Positions 42,216-50,875 are shown, counted from the stretch's first letter. The stretch is 64,000 nucleotides of DNA from Rhizobium lusitanum (GCF_014189535.1 NZ_CP050307.1:620001-684000), one strand, 5' to 3'. Notes: generated by a model from the sequence alone, not told the origin. Numbers and translations are program-made.

Positions 42216-42360
42216 CTTTTGCCATTTGATCTTGCGCGCCCTCTGCGGGCAACTAATCCCGCTCGGTCCTCGGATCACCCTGTAAATAAAGGCTTATCCC
42301 GTTCCTTCTCGGTAAATCCCGCTTAATCCCGGTCTGTGCCATCTGTTATTGCGGGTTACA
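42216..42360. other. prophage left end with transposase sites L1 and L2
   Basis: Read inwards from 42360 the end starts TGTAACCCGCAATAACAG and shares TGGCAcAG with the other end (L1, about 42334-42356). A second site at 42216-42239 on the - strand matches R2 at 21 or more of 24 positions, 117 bp inside L1. A wide L1-L2 gap against adjacent R1-R2 is the asymmetric layout of Mu ends. A weaker GCGCGC match at 42211-42216 might begin an L3. Confidence 0.82.
42254..42331 (+). repeat. four phased WWATCCCG repeats
   Basis: TAATCCCG at 42254, TTATCCCG at 42294, AAATCCCG at 42314 and TAATCCCG at 42324. Starts are 40, 20 and 10 bp apart, so all sit on the same face of the helix. They fill the L1-L2 interval of the phage end. 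The 5' half resembles the DnaA box TTATCCACA. Confidence 0.6.
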
Positions 42361-42365
42361 GCTCT
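42361..42365. repeat. target-site duplication GCTCT, right copy
   Basis: Identical to 1417-1421 and directly adjoining the phage terminus ...TTACA. It marks the host junction 88 bp before the glycerophosphodiesterase start. Confidence 0.88.
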
Positions 42366-42394
42366 ATGGCATTTTCGGCACAGGCGACGTCGTC

Positions 42395-42415
42395 CTGTCA
42401 CAATTTTCGTGATAG
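42395..42415. promoter_or_regulatory. inverted repeat upstream of the GDPD gene
   Basis: CTGTCAC-N7-GTGATAG, arms matching at six of seven positions, lies 38 bp before the GDPD start. The CTGTCA half resembles PhoB half-sites (CTGTCAT), which would suit a phosphodiester-scavenging gene, but the arms are inverted rather than direct. Operator of an unknown regulator is equally possible. Confidence 0.35.
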
Positions 42416-42453
42416 CAGGCTCGCGCGTCGAACGAATGCGGAGCCAGATCGAA

Positions 42454-43332
42454 ATGACGAACAGCAGATCCACAATGCCTGATCGCCGCGGCCTCCACAT
42501 TGAATTGGATGGCCATCGCTGTCTCCTCAAATGGCATCGCGGACGGCGCTTCGTTGGCGACATCGCATTCACGCAAGCACGAATCATCGAGGGAATGACG
42601 ATCGGCGCCAGCATGGAGATCGATCTGCAACGCTATGGCGGCGACGGTTTCGTTGTGCTGCATGACGAGGATCTGCATCCAACGACCACAGGCAAGGGCG
42701 CGCTCATCACAGCCACGCGCGACGATTTTGCCCGTCTGCGTCTTCGTGATGGTGATGGAAACCAGACGGCTCACCCGATCCTGCTGATTGAAGACCTGGC
42801 GGCTCTCATCCGTGACGCCGGCTATTCGCCGGATGCGGTGCTGCAAATGGACCTGAAGGCGCCATCCTCCAGCATCGGCGGAGGTGATATTGCCGCCTTT
42901 GCGAAGGCGATCACTCCGGTCGCACGATCCGTCATCCTTTCCGCTGGCGATGCGGAAGCGGTCGAGCGACTGTCGGAAGCTGTCCCCGATATGCCGATCG
43001 GCTACGATCCCTGCCACAATGGCGCGAGCGAACGGTTGCGTGAAAGCCGGGATTTCGCAGGATTTGTTGCTGACGCCATCGCTGCATCTCCGCGCGCGGG
43101 GATGATATATCTCGCACACGAGCTGATATTGTTCGCCGATGCCGAAGGGTTCGACTTGATCGGGGCGTTTCATGCCCATGGCCTGGAGGTCGATGCCTAC
43201 ACCATTCGCGCGGCAACAAACGAAATACTGCCGAAAGTGATGCGACTTCTCGCGCTCCGGGTGGACCAGATCACCACCGACGATCCGGTCGGTCTGGAGG
43301 CGCTGGTAGCAGAGGAAAGCTCAGGTAAATAA
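42454..43332 (+). CDS. glycerophosphodiester phosphodiesterase-like protein
   Basis: 292 residues. Start 42454 has GGAG ten bases upstream; the open frame reaches back into the phage end and is not used there. The GDPD barrel is recognised by MEIDLQRYGGDGFVVLHDEDLHPTT (read as Glu-Asp pair, then His). Later strands carry QMDLK and a C-terminal region ending DQITTDDP. The usual first His-Arg of GDPD (HRG) appears as HRGRRF near residue 28. It would release glycerol-3-phosphate from lipid head groups. The prophage inserted 88 bp upstream and may have cut away its promoter. Confidence 0.8.
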   Translation: MTNSRSTMPDRRGLHIELDGHRCLLKWHRGRRFVGDIAFTQARIIEGMTIGASMEIDLQRYGGDGFVVLHDEDLHPTTTGKGALITATRDDFARLRLRDGDGNQTAHPILLIEDLAALIRDAGYSPDAVLQMDLKAPSSSIGGGDIAAFAKAITPVARSVILSAGDAEAVERLSEAVPDMPIGYDPCHNGASERLRESRDFAGFVADAIAASPRAGMIYLAHELILFADAEGFDLIGAFHAHGLEVDAYTIRAATNEILPKVMRLLALRVDQITTDDPVGLEALVAEESSGK

Positions 43333-43338
43333 ACCGCG

Positions 43339-43391
43339 GCCGTTTTGGACGAGGCCAAAATGGCACGTCCCGCCCACCCGAAACCGGGTGG
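43339..43391. terminator. double hairpin between convergent genes
   Basis: Stem 1: GCCGTTTTGG / CCAAAATGGC (43339-43364). Stem 2: CCACCCG / CGGGTGG with loop AAAC (43374-43391). Neither has a long U-tract. They follow the GDPD stop and face the end of the Pls/PosA gene, so a bidirectional terminator is likely. Confidence 0.55.
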
Positions 43392-43461
43392 ACAAGGATA
43401 GCGCGGTGGCGTCTGCCACGATCAGGGTGACCCGGCGAAGAGGCGTTGTCGCGACGGGCGC

Positions 43462-46400
43462 TTACGCTGCGGCGGAGGGCAGGATCTCGCTTTCGTTTGC
43501 AGGTACTGCGTCTTGCGTCGCATGAACCGCCTGTGCGGGGGTGCCGGCCCAGGATGTCCCCGCCGGAATGGTCTCGCCCTTCATCACGAAGGTCAGGAGA
43601 CCAATTTCAGCGAAATCTCCGACGCTGGCATCATGCAGTACGGTACTGCCGGAGCCGATCGTTACCCCGGCGCCGATCTTGATCCGGCCCACTTTCATGA
43701 TGCGGTCTTCGTAAAGATGGGTCTGGGGGCAGGAGCCCATGTTGAGGACGGCATGGTCGCCAATCTCCGTGCAATCGAACTCGCAGATATCGGTCGTGTT
43801 GATCCATGTGCCGCGACCGATCTTGGTGCCGAAGGGGCGTAGCAGCCATGGCAGGAAAGGCGTGCCGCGCAGATAGTCCAGAAGCGCCTTGCTGGCGAGC
43901 CCGCCATAGAAGACAGCGACGGCCTCGGTGCGCATCGCCCACCAGGACCACATCGGCTTGTTCATGGGCTTGTAGGTGCCGATCAAGGTCCATTTGAACG
44001 CGACAGCCATCAGGTACAGGATGGCGGAGGTCGCCAGTCCCGTTGCCATCAGCATGCAGAATAACCTGCCCCAAGCTGCGTCATTGATCGCGTCCGCCAG
44101 GAGATTGGCGGTTGCCAGTGCCATCACGATGAGGATGGCCGTCGGCAGCGAGGTGTGCATGGCCTCGAACACGATGCGCACGAGGCGCATGCGCATTGGC
44201 GGTGCATAGGTGCTGGCAGCGGCTGCTTCCAACCTCTGGCGGGTTGGCAATTGGAAAGCCGGGCTGCCGCACCAGGTTTCTCCCGCCTTCACATGCAGGC
44301 TATCAGGCAAGCGCGTCTTGATGCCCACCAGCGCATCGTCCTCGATTATCGCCCCCTGGGAGATGACGGAGGAGTTGCCGAAGAAGCAACGGTCCCCGGT
44401 CTTAAGGCGCTTGAGGGTCATCCAGCCATTCTGGATCTCCTCGTCGCCGAAAACGGTTTCGTCGCCGATGAAATTGTCGCGGCCCATCTCGATGAGGTCG
44501 TAGCGGCCTGCGAAACTTGCCGAGATTTCCGTGCCCTTGCCGATCTTGGCGCCCATCAGGCGATACCAGTTGCGCATGAAGACGGTGGCGTAGAGCGAGT
44601 TGAGGGTTTCGAGCATCGCCTCGGTGGTCAGGCCAACGACCCATTTGCGGAAATAGAGATTGCCGAAGATGGAATAGCGGCCGGGCACGACACGGGGCAG
44701 CAGCACCCAGCGCAGGGCGACGACGACGGCCATCGACACGACGATCAGCACAAGGGCTGCGGGCCAGGCGAGTGTAGTGACCATCCACCAGGAAAGAGGT
44801 TCGTCGCTGCCGGGCGACAGCCACTGTTGCGCGACGGTGAACAGGAAGAAGGCCGGGAAGATCGGCAGGAGCCCAATGACCATGCTCAGATTGTAGGCGA
44901 TGAAATAGCTGACAAACTGGAACAGGCGCGACACGGCGCCCAGCTCGGGATGGTCGGGCTCCGCCGATGGCTCTACCATCGACGTCTGACGAGCTGGCGA
45001 GCCGTCCCAGCGCGTATGGGCCTCGACATTCGTTTCGGCTGCAATTGCGGTGAGATCGCCGATGACCGCGCCGTCGCCAATCTTGACGTTGTGGCCGATA
45101 ACGCAGCCGTTTCCGATCTGCACGCCTTCGCCGATGTCGATGGTCCCGACATGCACCTGATTACCGATGACTTCGACGTTGGCAAGCTTGAGCCTGACGC
45201 CGAGGCTCGCCCGGGCCCCGATGCGCACTAGGTCGATTGCACCCTCTTCGAAATCGTCGATCATGGCATCGCGGCCGATATCGGCTCCCAGCGCCCGCAG
45301 ATAGAAGCGCATCAGCGGCGAACCCTTGAGGAATTTCGGCGCCGTGAGCTGGACAATGCGTTCCATCAGCCAGATGCGGAAATAATAGGCGCCCCACAAC
45401 GGATAAACGCCGGGGCGGGTGCGGCCGATGATCAACCATTTAAGACCGACAACCATCAGCTTCTCGCCGAGATTCAGGCCGATGTAGATCGCGCAGAGAA
45501 TGAGCGCTTCATCCCACCAGGGGGAGCCATCCTGAACAAGTAGAATGGATGCCAGCAGCAAGCCGATCCATTGCAGCGTGGCAAGCGCGATGATGAAGGG
45601 TAGCACAACAGCCTGAGCCAGGCCGCAGAGAAAGCGTCGACGCCAGGGAACGGGCGTGAAATCGACGCGATCCGGCTCGGAAGAGTGATCGGCGCTTGCT
45701 TCCAGGATTGCGGCGATGCCCCGCAGAGTGCGGCCGGCATAGACGTCGCGCAGCGCGATGCCCGCGAGCGGCTTGATCTTACGGACCTCGGACACGAACC
45801 GGGCTGCCAGCATGGAGTGGCCGCCGAGCTCGGTGAAGAAATCCGCTTCGAAGTTGACCACGCGGAGGTGGAGCACTTCGGTTGCCGCCTTCAGGAGCTG
45901 CGCCTCGGTCCAGCTGCGCGGCGGCTCCTGGGTTTGGGTCGCCTGATCGTTTGCCAGCGGTATAGCGGCAAGCGTCTTCCTGTCGATCTTGCCGGAGGCC
46001 AGCCGTGGCAGCGACACATGGCTTTGCCAAGCGGCGGGAACCATATAGGGCGGCAGCTTGGTTGCCAAAGCGGCGCGTGCGCGCTCACGGTCGAAGGCAT
46101 TGCCTGATGCCACGATATGCGCAACCAGCATGTCCTCGCCGTCAGCCGGCCGGTGGACGACGACCGAGGCCGTCTTTACATCCGCAAGCTCGCCGATGAC
46201 GGTTTCGATTTCGCCGAGCTCGATGCGATATCCGCGTATTTTCACCTGATCGTCGATGCGCCCGAGAAAATGAAGTTGGCCTTCCTCGTCCATCAGTACG
46301 GCGTCGCCGCTGCGATAGAGTACCGGGTCGCCATGAGGGGCAAAAGGGTTGGCAACAAACTTGGAGGCAGTGAGCTGCGGCAGGTTTCTGTATCCGGCCG

Positions 46401-47505
46401 CGACGCCCGGCCCGCCGATGAGCAGTTCGCCAGCGTCGCCGCGCGGAACGAGGGCCAGGTTTTCATCGACGACGTAGGCCGTCATATTGGCGATCGGGCA
46501 GCCAATCGTTATCGACCGCGATGGGTCGAGCTCGGCATAGGTTGCCACCACCGTCGTCTCGGTCGGACCATACGTGTTGATCAGGCGGCGGCCGGGCCGC
46601 GAAAACCGGCTGACGATCGCGGGCGGACAGGTCTCGCCGCCGACGATGATGACACGCAGGCTTTCGACATCGCGCTCCAGCATGGTGAGCAGCGTCGGCA
46701 CCGTGTCGATCACGGTGATCTTTTCCGCTTCGAGCACGTCGGCAAGCCGATCCAATTCGGCCATGACGGCAGCAGTCGCCACCTTGAGGGTCGCGCCAAC
46801 GAGATAGGGTACGAATATTTCCTCTAGAGACAGGTCGAACGCAACTGACGCCTGCTGAAGGACGATGTCCGATCCGCTGATCCCGAGGATCTCGTTGCCT
46901 GCCCTTAGATAGTGGCAGATGTTTCGATGCGAAATGACGATCCCTTTTGGTTTGCCGGTGGAGCCGGATGTGTAGATCGCGTAGGCGGGGTCGTTATGGG
47001 TAGCAGCGCGCGGCACGATGTCCGCGTTATCATCGGCAAGCAGTGCATTAAGGAGAAGGGTCTCACCATCGAATGCAGGCGCTGAATCTGCCAGGTCGTC
47101 ATGGGTCAACAGCCATCTGGCGCCGCAATCGGCAAGGCTCGTCGCCACGCGATCGGCGGGTGCGGCGGCGTCGAAGGGGATATAGGCAGCGCCCGCCTTG
47201 AGGATCGCGAGCAGAGCGATATGCAGTTCGAGAGAACGTTGGAACCACAGGCCGACGAAGTCACCAGGGCCAATACCACGACGGCAGAGGGCCCGGGCGG
47301 CTTGATCCGACAGCCTGTCGAGTTCGGCATAGCTCATCGCTTGATCGGTTCCGATCAAAGCAAGTGCCGTTCTATCAGGGATGCGGGCAACCGTAGCCTT
47401 GAATATGTCCACCAGCGTCTCGTCGCGAATGAACTCAGGTCGAATATTGCCGGAGAATGTGGACAGGCTGGTGTTTGAGGTAATCGACGACATCTGGATA
47501 GTCAT
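43462..47505 (-). CDS. Pls/PosA-type non-ribosomal peptide synthetase-like protein
   Basis: 1,347 residues. Adenylation domain, residues 25-520, has YTSGSTGKPKG, TYGPTETT, YRSGD and DDQVKIRGYRIELGEIE. A carrier domain at about 535-610 has the phosphopantetheine Ser in ELGGHSMLA. The C-terminal 730 residues contain several membrane segments alternating with hexapeptide-repeat (left-handed beta-helix) blocks, as in the terminal domain of epsilon-poly-lysine synthetases. There is no condensation or thioesterase domain. It would activate one amino acid and possibly polymerise it or transfer it at the inner membrane. The product cannot be read from sequence. Expressed alone; divergent from the PepSY gene. 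Confidence 0.88.
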   Translation of the reverse strand: MTIQMSSITSNTSLSTFSGNIRPEFIRDETLVDIFKATVARIPDRTALALIGTDQAMSYAELDRLSDQAARALCRRGIGPGDFVGLWFQRSLELHIALLAILKAGAAYIPFDAAAPADRVATSLADCGARWLLTHDDLADSAPAFDGETLLLNALLADDNADIVPRAATHNDPAYAIYTSGSTGKPKGIVISHRNICHYLRAGNEILGISGSDIVLQQASVAFDLSLEEIFVPYLVGATLKVATAAVMAELDRLADVLEAEKITVIDTVPTLLTMLERDVESLRVIIVGGETCPPAIVSRFSRPGRRLINTYGPTETTVVATYAELDPSRSITIGCPIANMTAYVVDENLALVPRGDAGELLIGGPGVAAGYRNLPQLTASKFVANPFAPHGDPVLYRSGDAVLMDEEGQLHFLGRIDDQVKIRGYRIELGEIETVIGELADVKTASVVVHRPADGEDMLVAHIVASGNAFDRERARAALATKLPPYMVPAAWQSHVSLPRLASGKIDRKTLAAIPLANDQATQTQEPPRSWTEAQLLKAATEVLHLRVVNFEADFFTELGGHSMLAARFVSEVRKIKPLAGIALRDVYAGRTLRGIAAILEASADHSSEPDRVDFTPVPWRRRFLCGLAQAVVLPFIIALATLQWIGLLLASILLVQDGSPWWDEALILCAIYIGLNLGEKLMVVGLKWLIIGRTRPGVYPLWGAYYFRIWLMERIVQLTAPKFLKGSPLMRFYLRALGADIGRDAMIDDFEEGAIDLVRIGARASLGVRLKLANVEVIGNQVHVGTIDIGEGVQIGNGCVIGHNVKIGDGAVIGDLTAIAAETNVEAHTRWDGSPARQTSMVEPSAEPDHPELGAVSRLFQFVSYFIAYNLSMVIGLLPIFPAFFLFTVAQQWLSPGSDEPLSWWMVTTLAWPAALVLIVVSMAVVVALRWVLLPRVVPGRYSIFGNLYFRKWVVGLTTEAMLETLNSLYATVFMRNWYRLMGAKIGKGTEISASFAGRYDLIEMGRDNFIGDETVFGDEEIQNGWMTLKRLKTGDRCFFGNSSVISQGAIIEDDALVGIKTRLPDSLHVKAGETWCGSPAFQLPTRQRLEAAAASTYAPPMRMRLVRIVFEAMHTSLPTAILIVMALATANLLADAINDAAWGRLFCMLMATGLATSAILYLMAVAFKWTLIGTYKPMNKPMWSWWAMRTEAVAVFYGGLASKALLDYLRGTPFLPWLLRPFGTKIGRGTWINTTDICEFDCTEIGDHAVLNMGSCPQTHLYEDRIMKVGRIKIGAGVTIGSGSTVLHDASVGDFAEIGLLTFVMKGETIPAGTSWAGTPAQAVHATQDAVPANESEILPSAAA

Positions 47506-47676
47506 GTAACTTCTACGACACTGGTGTTGACACGATCGGGACTCGATCCGTTGATGCTTATATACCTTTCAATTTGCAGCTCTCTTACTGGCGCTGTCAG
47601 CGAACTGTAAGGTTGGCGCAGCTATGCTAAGGCAGTCGCGGGCCTTGCCTGCGTGGCAGTGTCGAAAGAAGGATGA

Positions 47677-48000
47677 ATGGCGTTGTGCATTTACGGGCAA
47701 AGAGCCGGCTGGCCCCGCTGGCTGGCTGTTCTTTTGGCGGTAACTTCGCTGTGCTTTGAAAGCACGGGTGCGTCGGCCAATCCGCACAACAATGTCTCGA
47801 TTGAAGCTGCGGAGGCGCTGCGGCCATTGCGCGACATATACGCTGTTGTTGCCCGCGAAATGCCGGGCCGGGTGCTGCGCATCAAACGGATACGCCGCGC
47901 GGGGCATCAGGCTTATGCCGTGCGTGTGCTGAGAGCCGATGGCAAACGCGGCGACATCGTGCTGGATGGCTCGACGCTTGCTGTGATTGAGAGACACTGA
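47677..48000 (+). CDS. small exported PepSY-type protein (FeuN-like)
   Basis: 107 residues, AGAAGGA upstream. A signal peptide or membrane anchor (residues 12-33) precedes a periplasmic part with the PepSY pattern VLRIKRIRRAGHQAYAVRVLRADGKRGDIVLDGST. Two bases separate it from the response regulator gene. In Sinorhizobium, a small periplasmic protein FeuN in the same position restrains the FeuQ sensor. By layout and size this is the same kind of module, possibly a paralogue. Confidence 0.7.
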   Translation: MALCIYGQRAGWPRWLAVLLAVTSLCFESTGASANPHNNVSIEAAEALRPLRDIYAVVAREMPGRVLRIKRIRRAGHQAYAVRVLRADGKRGDIVLDGSTLAVIERH

Positions 48001-48002
48001 CG

Positions 48003-48674
48003 ATGCGTATCCTGATCGCGGAGGATGAGCCCACCATCGTCTCCGACATGCGCCGTTGTCTGGAAGACCAGCATTATATCGTCTCGACCGTCACCGACGG
48101 CGAGGAGGCGTGGTATCGCGGCGATGTGGAGCATTTTGACCTGGTCATCCTCGATCTCGGCCTTCCGAAACTCGACGGCTTGACGGTGTTGCGGCGCTGG
48201 CGTGCTGGACGGCGCGGCATGCCGGTGATCATATTGACCGCCCGCGACGGTTGGCGCGACAAGGTGGACGGCATGGATGCCGGGGCGGACGATTACCTCA
48301 CCAAGCCCTTTCGGATGGAAGAGCTTCTGGCGCGCGTGCGCGCCCTGATGCGCAGGGCGGCGGGGCAGTCTTCGCCCATTCTGTCAAACGGCGTATTGGA
48401 GCTCGATACCCGCCAGCGGACGGTTTCGTTTCGCGGCCAGCCGGTCCAGGTCACCGCGCTCGAATACCGCCTGCTTGCCTATCTCCTGCACAATGCCGGA
48501 ACCGTACTCTCCCGGTCGCAGATCGCCGATAGCATCTATGACGAGGAGACGGAGCTTCTGTCGAACGCGCTCGAAGTCGTCGTCGCGCGTCTCCGGCGCA
48601 AATTCGATGGAACGGTGATCGAGACCCGCCGTGGCCAGGGTTATGTCATTCCAGGTGAGGTTCCGCCGGTATGA
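48003..48674 (+). CDS. OmpR-family response regulator (FeuP/PhoP-like)
   Basis: 223 residues. The receiver domain has the acidic pair near residues 8-9, phospho-acceptor Asp in VILDLGLP (residue 51), Thr in ILTARDG and Lys in YLTKPF. The C-terminal winged helix ends VVVARLRRKFDGTVIETRRGQGYVI. The GWRDKVDGMDAGADDY segment is typical of the PhoP/FeuP branch. It overlaps the kinase gene by ATGA, so the pair is coupled. FeuP controls cyclic glucan export in rhizobia; whether this is that gene or a paralogue is open. Confidence 0.92.
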   Translation: MRILIAEDEPTIVSDMRRCLEDQHYIVSTVTDGEEAWYRGDVEHFDLVILDLGLPKLDGLTVLRRWRAGRRGMPVIILTARDGWRDKVDGMDAGADDYLTKPFRMEELLARVRALMRRAAGQSSPILSNGVLELDTRQRTVSFRGQPVQVTALEYRLLAYLLHNAGTVLSRSQIADSIYDEETELLSNALEVVVARLRRKFDGTVIETRRGQGYVIPGEVPPV

Positions 48675-50068
48675 CGCCATTCTCGCTGCGAGGGCGGTTG
48701 TTGCTGGGTTCGGCGGTGGCGATCGTCGTTGCGACCTTTCTTGCGGGCATCGGCATCAATGCCATTTCCGGGCTGGCCGTGCGGGCTCTGGCGCTTTCCG
48801 AAATAGACGAAGAATTGCGGGTCCTGCTGGCAGCTGTCGACATAAACGGCGCCAACCAGCTGGTTCTCGACGAGATGCCGACGGATCCTCGCTTTGGCGT
48901 GCCCAATGGCGGCTTCTATTGGCAGGTCGGTCGCAACGGCACGGTAGAGCTGCGCTCTCAATCGCTCTGGGAACAGGATCTGCCCTGGGTTCGCTCTCGT
49001 CCGCGAGATGCCGGTCGCGCAACGGATATGGCGGGGCCTAACGGCAGCCAGCTCCTGGCCGTCGAGAGGTCGGTCTCGATTACGTCGGCAACCGGCGACC
49101 AAACGGTCGAGATCGTGATGGCGCTCGATAACGGCGAGCTTGCGCCGGCGCGCTGGCGCTTCTTTTATGCCATGGCGCCTTCTCTCGGGGTGCTGTCGGT
49201 CGCCTTGATCGGGGCGGTCGTGGCGTTTCTTCGATATGGCTTACAGCCGCTGCAGGATCTTCGCATCGCGCTGATGGCCGTGCAGGAGCGATCCGCGCGG
49301 CAGATAACCGGCCAGTTCCCGCATGAGGTCCAGCCTCTCGTCGACGACCTCAACGGTCTGTTGATATCTCGCGAAACACAATTGGCTCAGGCGCGAGCCC
49401 GTGCCGGTGATCTGGCGCATGGTCTCAAGACCCCGCTGGCGGCTCTTGAGGCGACGGCGCGCGTGCTTGCGGAAGAGGGTATGCCGGCGCGGGCGGCGGC
49501 GATCCGCACCGAGATCGGCCGGATGGATGCACAGATCAAGCGGACGCTGGCGCAGACACGGGCGAGCCTGGCGGCCGCTCATACGGTCGGTGTTTTGGAC
49601 GCAAGCGCCGATCTGAAGAAGATCATCTCCGTCATGCAACGCCTGACAGTTGACAGGCAGATTGAGTTCGAACTCTCCGAGCAGCCGGAGGTGTGGCTGG
49701 CGATAGACGAGACGGATTTTGCCGATATCACCGGCAACTTGATCGACAATGCCAGGAAATGGGCGAGGGGGAAGGTGAGGGTTCGTCTGTCAGTGCTGGA
49801 GGAGCACGGTGGTGTGGAGTTGATCATCGATGACGATGGACCCGGTTTGCCGGAGGGTGCGAAAGAGGCGTTCATTCGTCGCGGCAGAAGACTCGACGAA
49901 AGCATTACGGGAACCGGCTTTGGTCTCGCGATCGCCAAGGATCTTGTGGAAGCCTATGACGGCAAGCTCGTACTCGCTCGTTCGGACCTTGGCGGGTTGT
50001 CGGTCGCTGTCAGCCTGCCGGCACGACTAGTCAAGGACAAGCAGGCGGCGGCGGGTCTGCTGACTTAA
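48671..50068 (+). CDS. sensor histidine kinase (FeuQ/PhoQ-like)
   Basis: 465 residues. Membrane segments are at about 10-32 and 165-188, enclosing a periplasmic sensor of about 130 residues. A HAMP-like linker and dimerisation helix follow, with phospho-His in DLAHGLKTPLAAL (about residue 255). ATP-binding motifs are NLIDNARKWA, DDGPGLP and GTGFGLAI. It phosphorylates the coupled regulator. The PepSY protein upstream is a likely periplasmic partner. Confidence 0.92.
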   Translation: MTPFSLRGRLLLGSAVAIVVATFLAGIGINAISGLAVRALALSEIDEELRVLLAAVDINGANQLVLDEMPTDPRFGVPNGGFYWQVGRNGTVELRSQSLWEQDLPWVRSRPRDAGRATDMAGPNGSQLLAVERSVSITSATGDQTVEIVMALDNGELAPARWRFFYAMAPSLGVLSVALIGAVVAFLRYGLQPLQDLRIALMAVQERSARQITGQFPHEVQPLVDDLNGLLISRETQLAQARARAGDLAHGLKTPLAALEATARVLAEEGMPARAAAIRTEIGRMDAQIKRTLAQTRASLAAAHTVGVLDASADLKKIISVMQRLTVDRQIEFELSEQPEVWLAIDETDFADITGNLIDNARKWARGKVRVRLSVLEEHGGVELIIDDDGPGLPEGAKEAFIRRGRRLDESITGTGFGLAIAKDLVEAYDGKLVLARSDLGGLSVAVSLPARLVKDKQAAAGLLT

Positions 50069-50082
50069 GACGTTGCCTACAG

Positions 50083-50505
50083 CTACTCCATAGACTCCAG
50101 AAGCCCTACGACCGCTTTGCGAACGTGTGGCATCGCCGCGACGAACGCCCTCGCCAGACGCCGGCCCTCGGCGGTATGCTGGATGACCGTGACGCTTTCT
50201 CTTTCTACGTCCGTCGCGTCCCTCTCCGCCGCGTCGAGAAAGCCTTCAAAGAAATAGGAAACGGGCCTTTGAAGGGCCGTCGCTATTTCGAATAGCTTCG
50301 AGGCACTGACGCGATTGGCGCCGATTTCGTATTTCTGGATTTGTTGAAATGTCAGGCCGAGGTGTTTCGAAAGAGATTCTTGGGACATTCGCTGCTTCTT
50401 GCGCGCAAGGCGAATTTGCTGCCCAACATACATGTCCACGGGATGACGTCCCGATCCACCAGTAGATTCACTATAACGTTTTCTGCTCGTGACAATGTTG
50501 CTCAT
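50083..50505 (-). CDS. XRE-family regulator (PraR-like)
   Basis: 140 residues. A helix-turn-helix at about 28-85 (VGQQIRLARKKQRMSQ..LGLTFQQIQKYEIGANRVSASKL) resembles rhizobial PraR and related regulators. The C-terminal 45 residues are helical and probably oligomerise. It is read from the long AT-rich intergenic region, which may contain its own operators. It ends 14 bp from the kinase stop (convergent). Confidence 0.85.
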   Translation of the reverse strand: MSNIVTSRKRYSESTGGSGRHPVDMYVGQQIRLARKKQRMSQESLSKHLGLTFQQIQKYEIGANRVSASKLFEIATALQRPVSYFFEGFLDAAERDATDVERESVTVIQHTAEGRRLARAFVAAMPHVRKAVVGLLESME

Positions 50506-50802
50506 GTTGGCGCCCGATCTGGTTCATCATCCCTGTGCACTGACGGCGAAAAGCATCTTCATAGATGCATCCATGATTATTCTATCTTTTAAATATATTT
50601 CATTGGTGCAATTAAATATATATTCGTGTGATAATAATAGATTAAATATAATATACCACAAGTACATGCGTTGTTTCAAGAATAGCAACTAAAATATCTA
50701 AAAATTCGCCTTTTAAATGATAAGTATTGAGGTTGCTGCATCGCCAACGCCCTACTCAGGGCGGGACGAACCTGGGCGCCGGCACATGCTTTGGACCTGA
50801 CC
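50506..50802. other. AT-rich intergenic region
   Basis: About 300 bp with no gene. Positions 50575-50740 are strikingly AT-rich, with runs such as TTAAATATATATTC and AATATAATATACC, in contrast to GC-rich neighbours. It lies between divergent genes and probably holds their regulatory sites. It may be curved or bound by AT-hook or Ros/MucR-like proteins. No clear promoter for the leftward gene was fixed. Confidence 0.6.
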
Positions 50803-50828
50803 GGAACTATCCGGCCCACCCACTCGTT
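50803..50828 (+). promoter_or_regulatory. EcfG (general stress) promoter
   Basis: GGAAC, 17 bases, CGTT. This is the consensus of the alphaproteobacterial ECF15/EcfG sigma factor (GGAAC-N16/17-CGTT). It lies 48 bp upstream of the start of the 179-residue protein. Confidence 0.75.
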
Positions 50829-50875
50829 TCCTTCGATATCGCAACCATTGGCGATGCTGCACAAGGAGCATGCGG

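Larger units (their letters stand above)
1422..42360 (-). mobile_element. Mu-like transposable prophage, siphovirus-type, complete
   Basis: 40,939 bp bounded by GCTCT duplications. Both termini begin TGTA when read inwards and match at about 16 of the first 22 positions. The content follows Mu order from the right: repressor, Ner-like, MuA, MuB, GemA, Mor/C, lysis, terminases, portal, F-like, G-like, protease/scaffold, capsid, DUF1320. It is then followed by a lambda-like non-contractile tail module (tube, chaperone with frameshift, tape measure, NlpC/P60, TipJ). No sheath, Gam or Mom homologue was recognised. The module set looks complete. The split tape-measure frame is the only obvious defect and may be an assembly indel. 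Cargo lies at 31826-33384 and 1540-4337. Confidence 0.95.
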
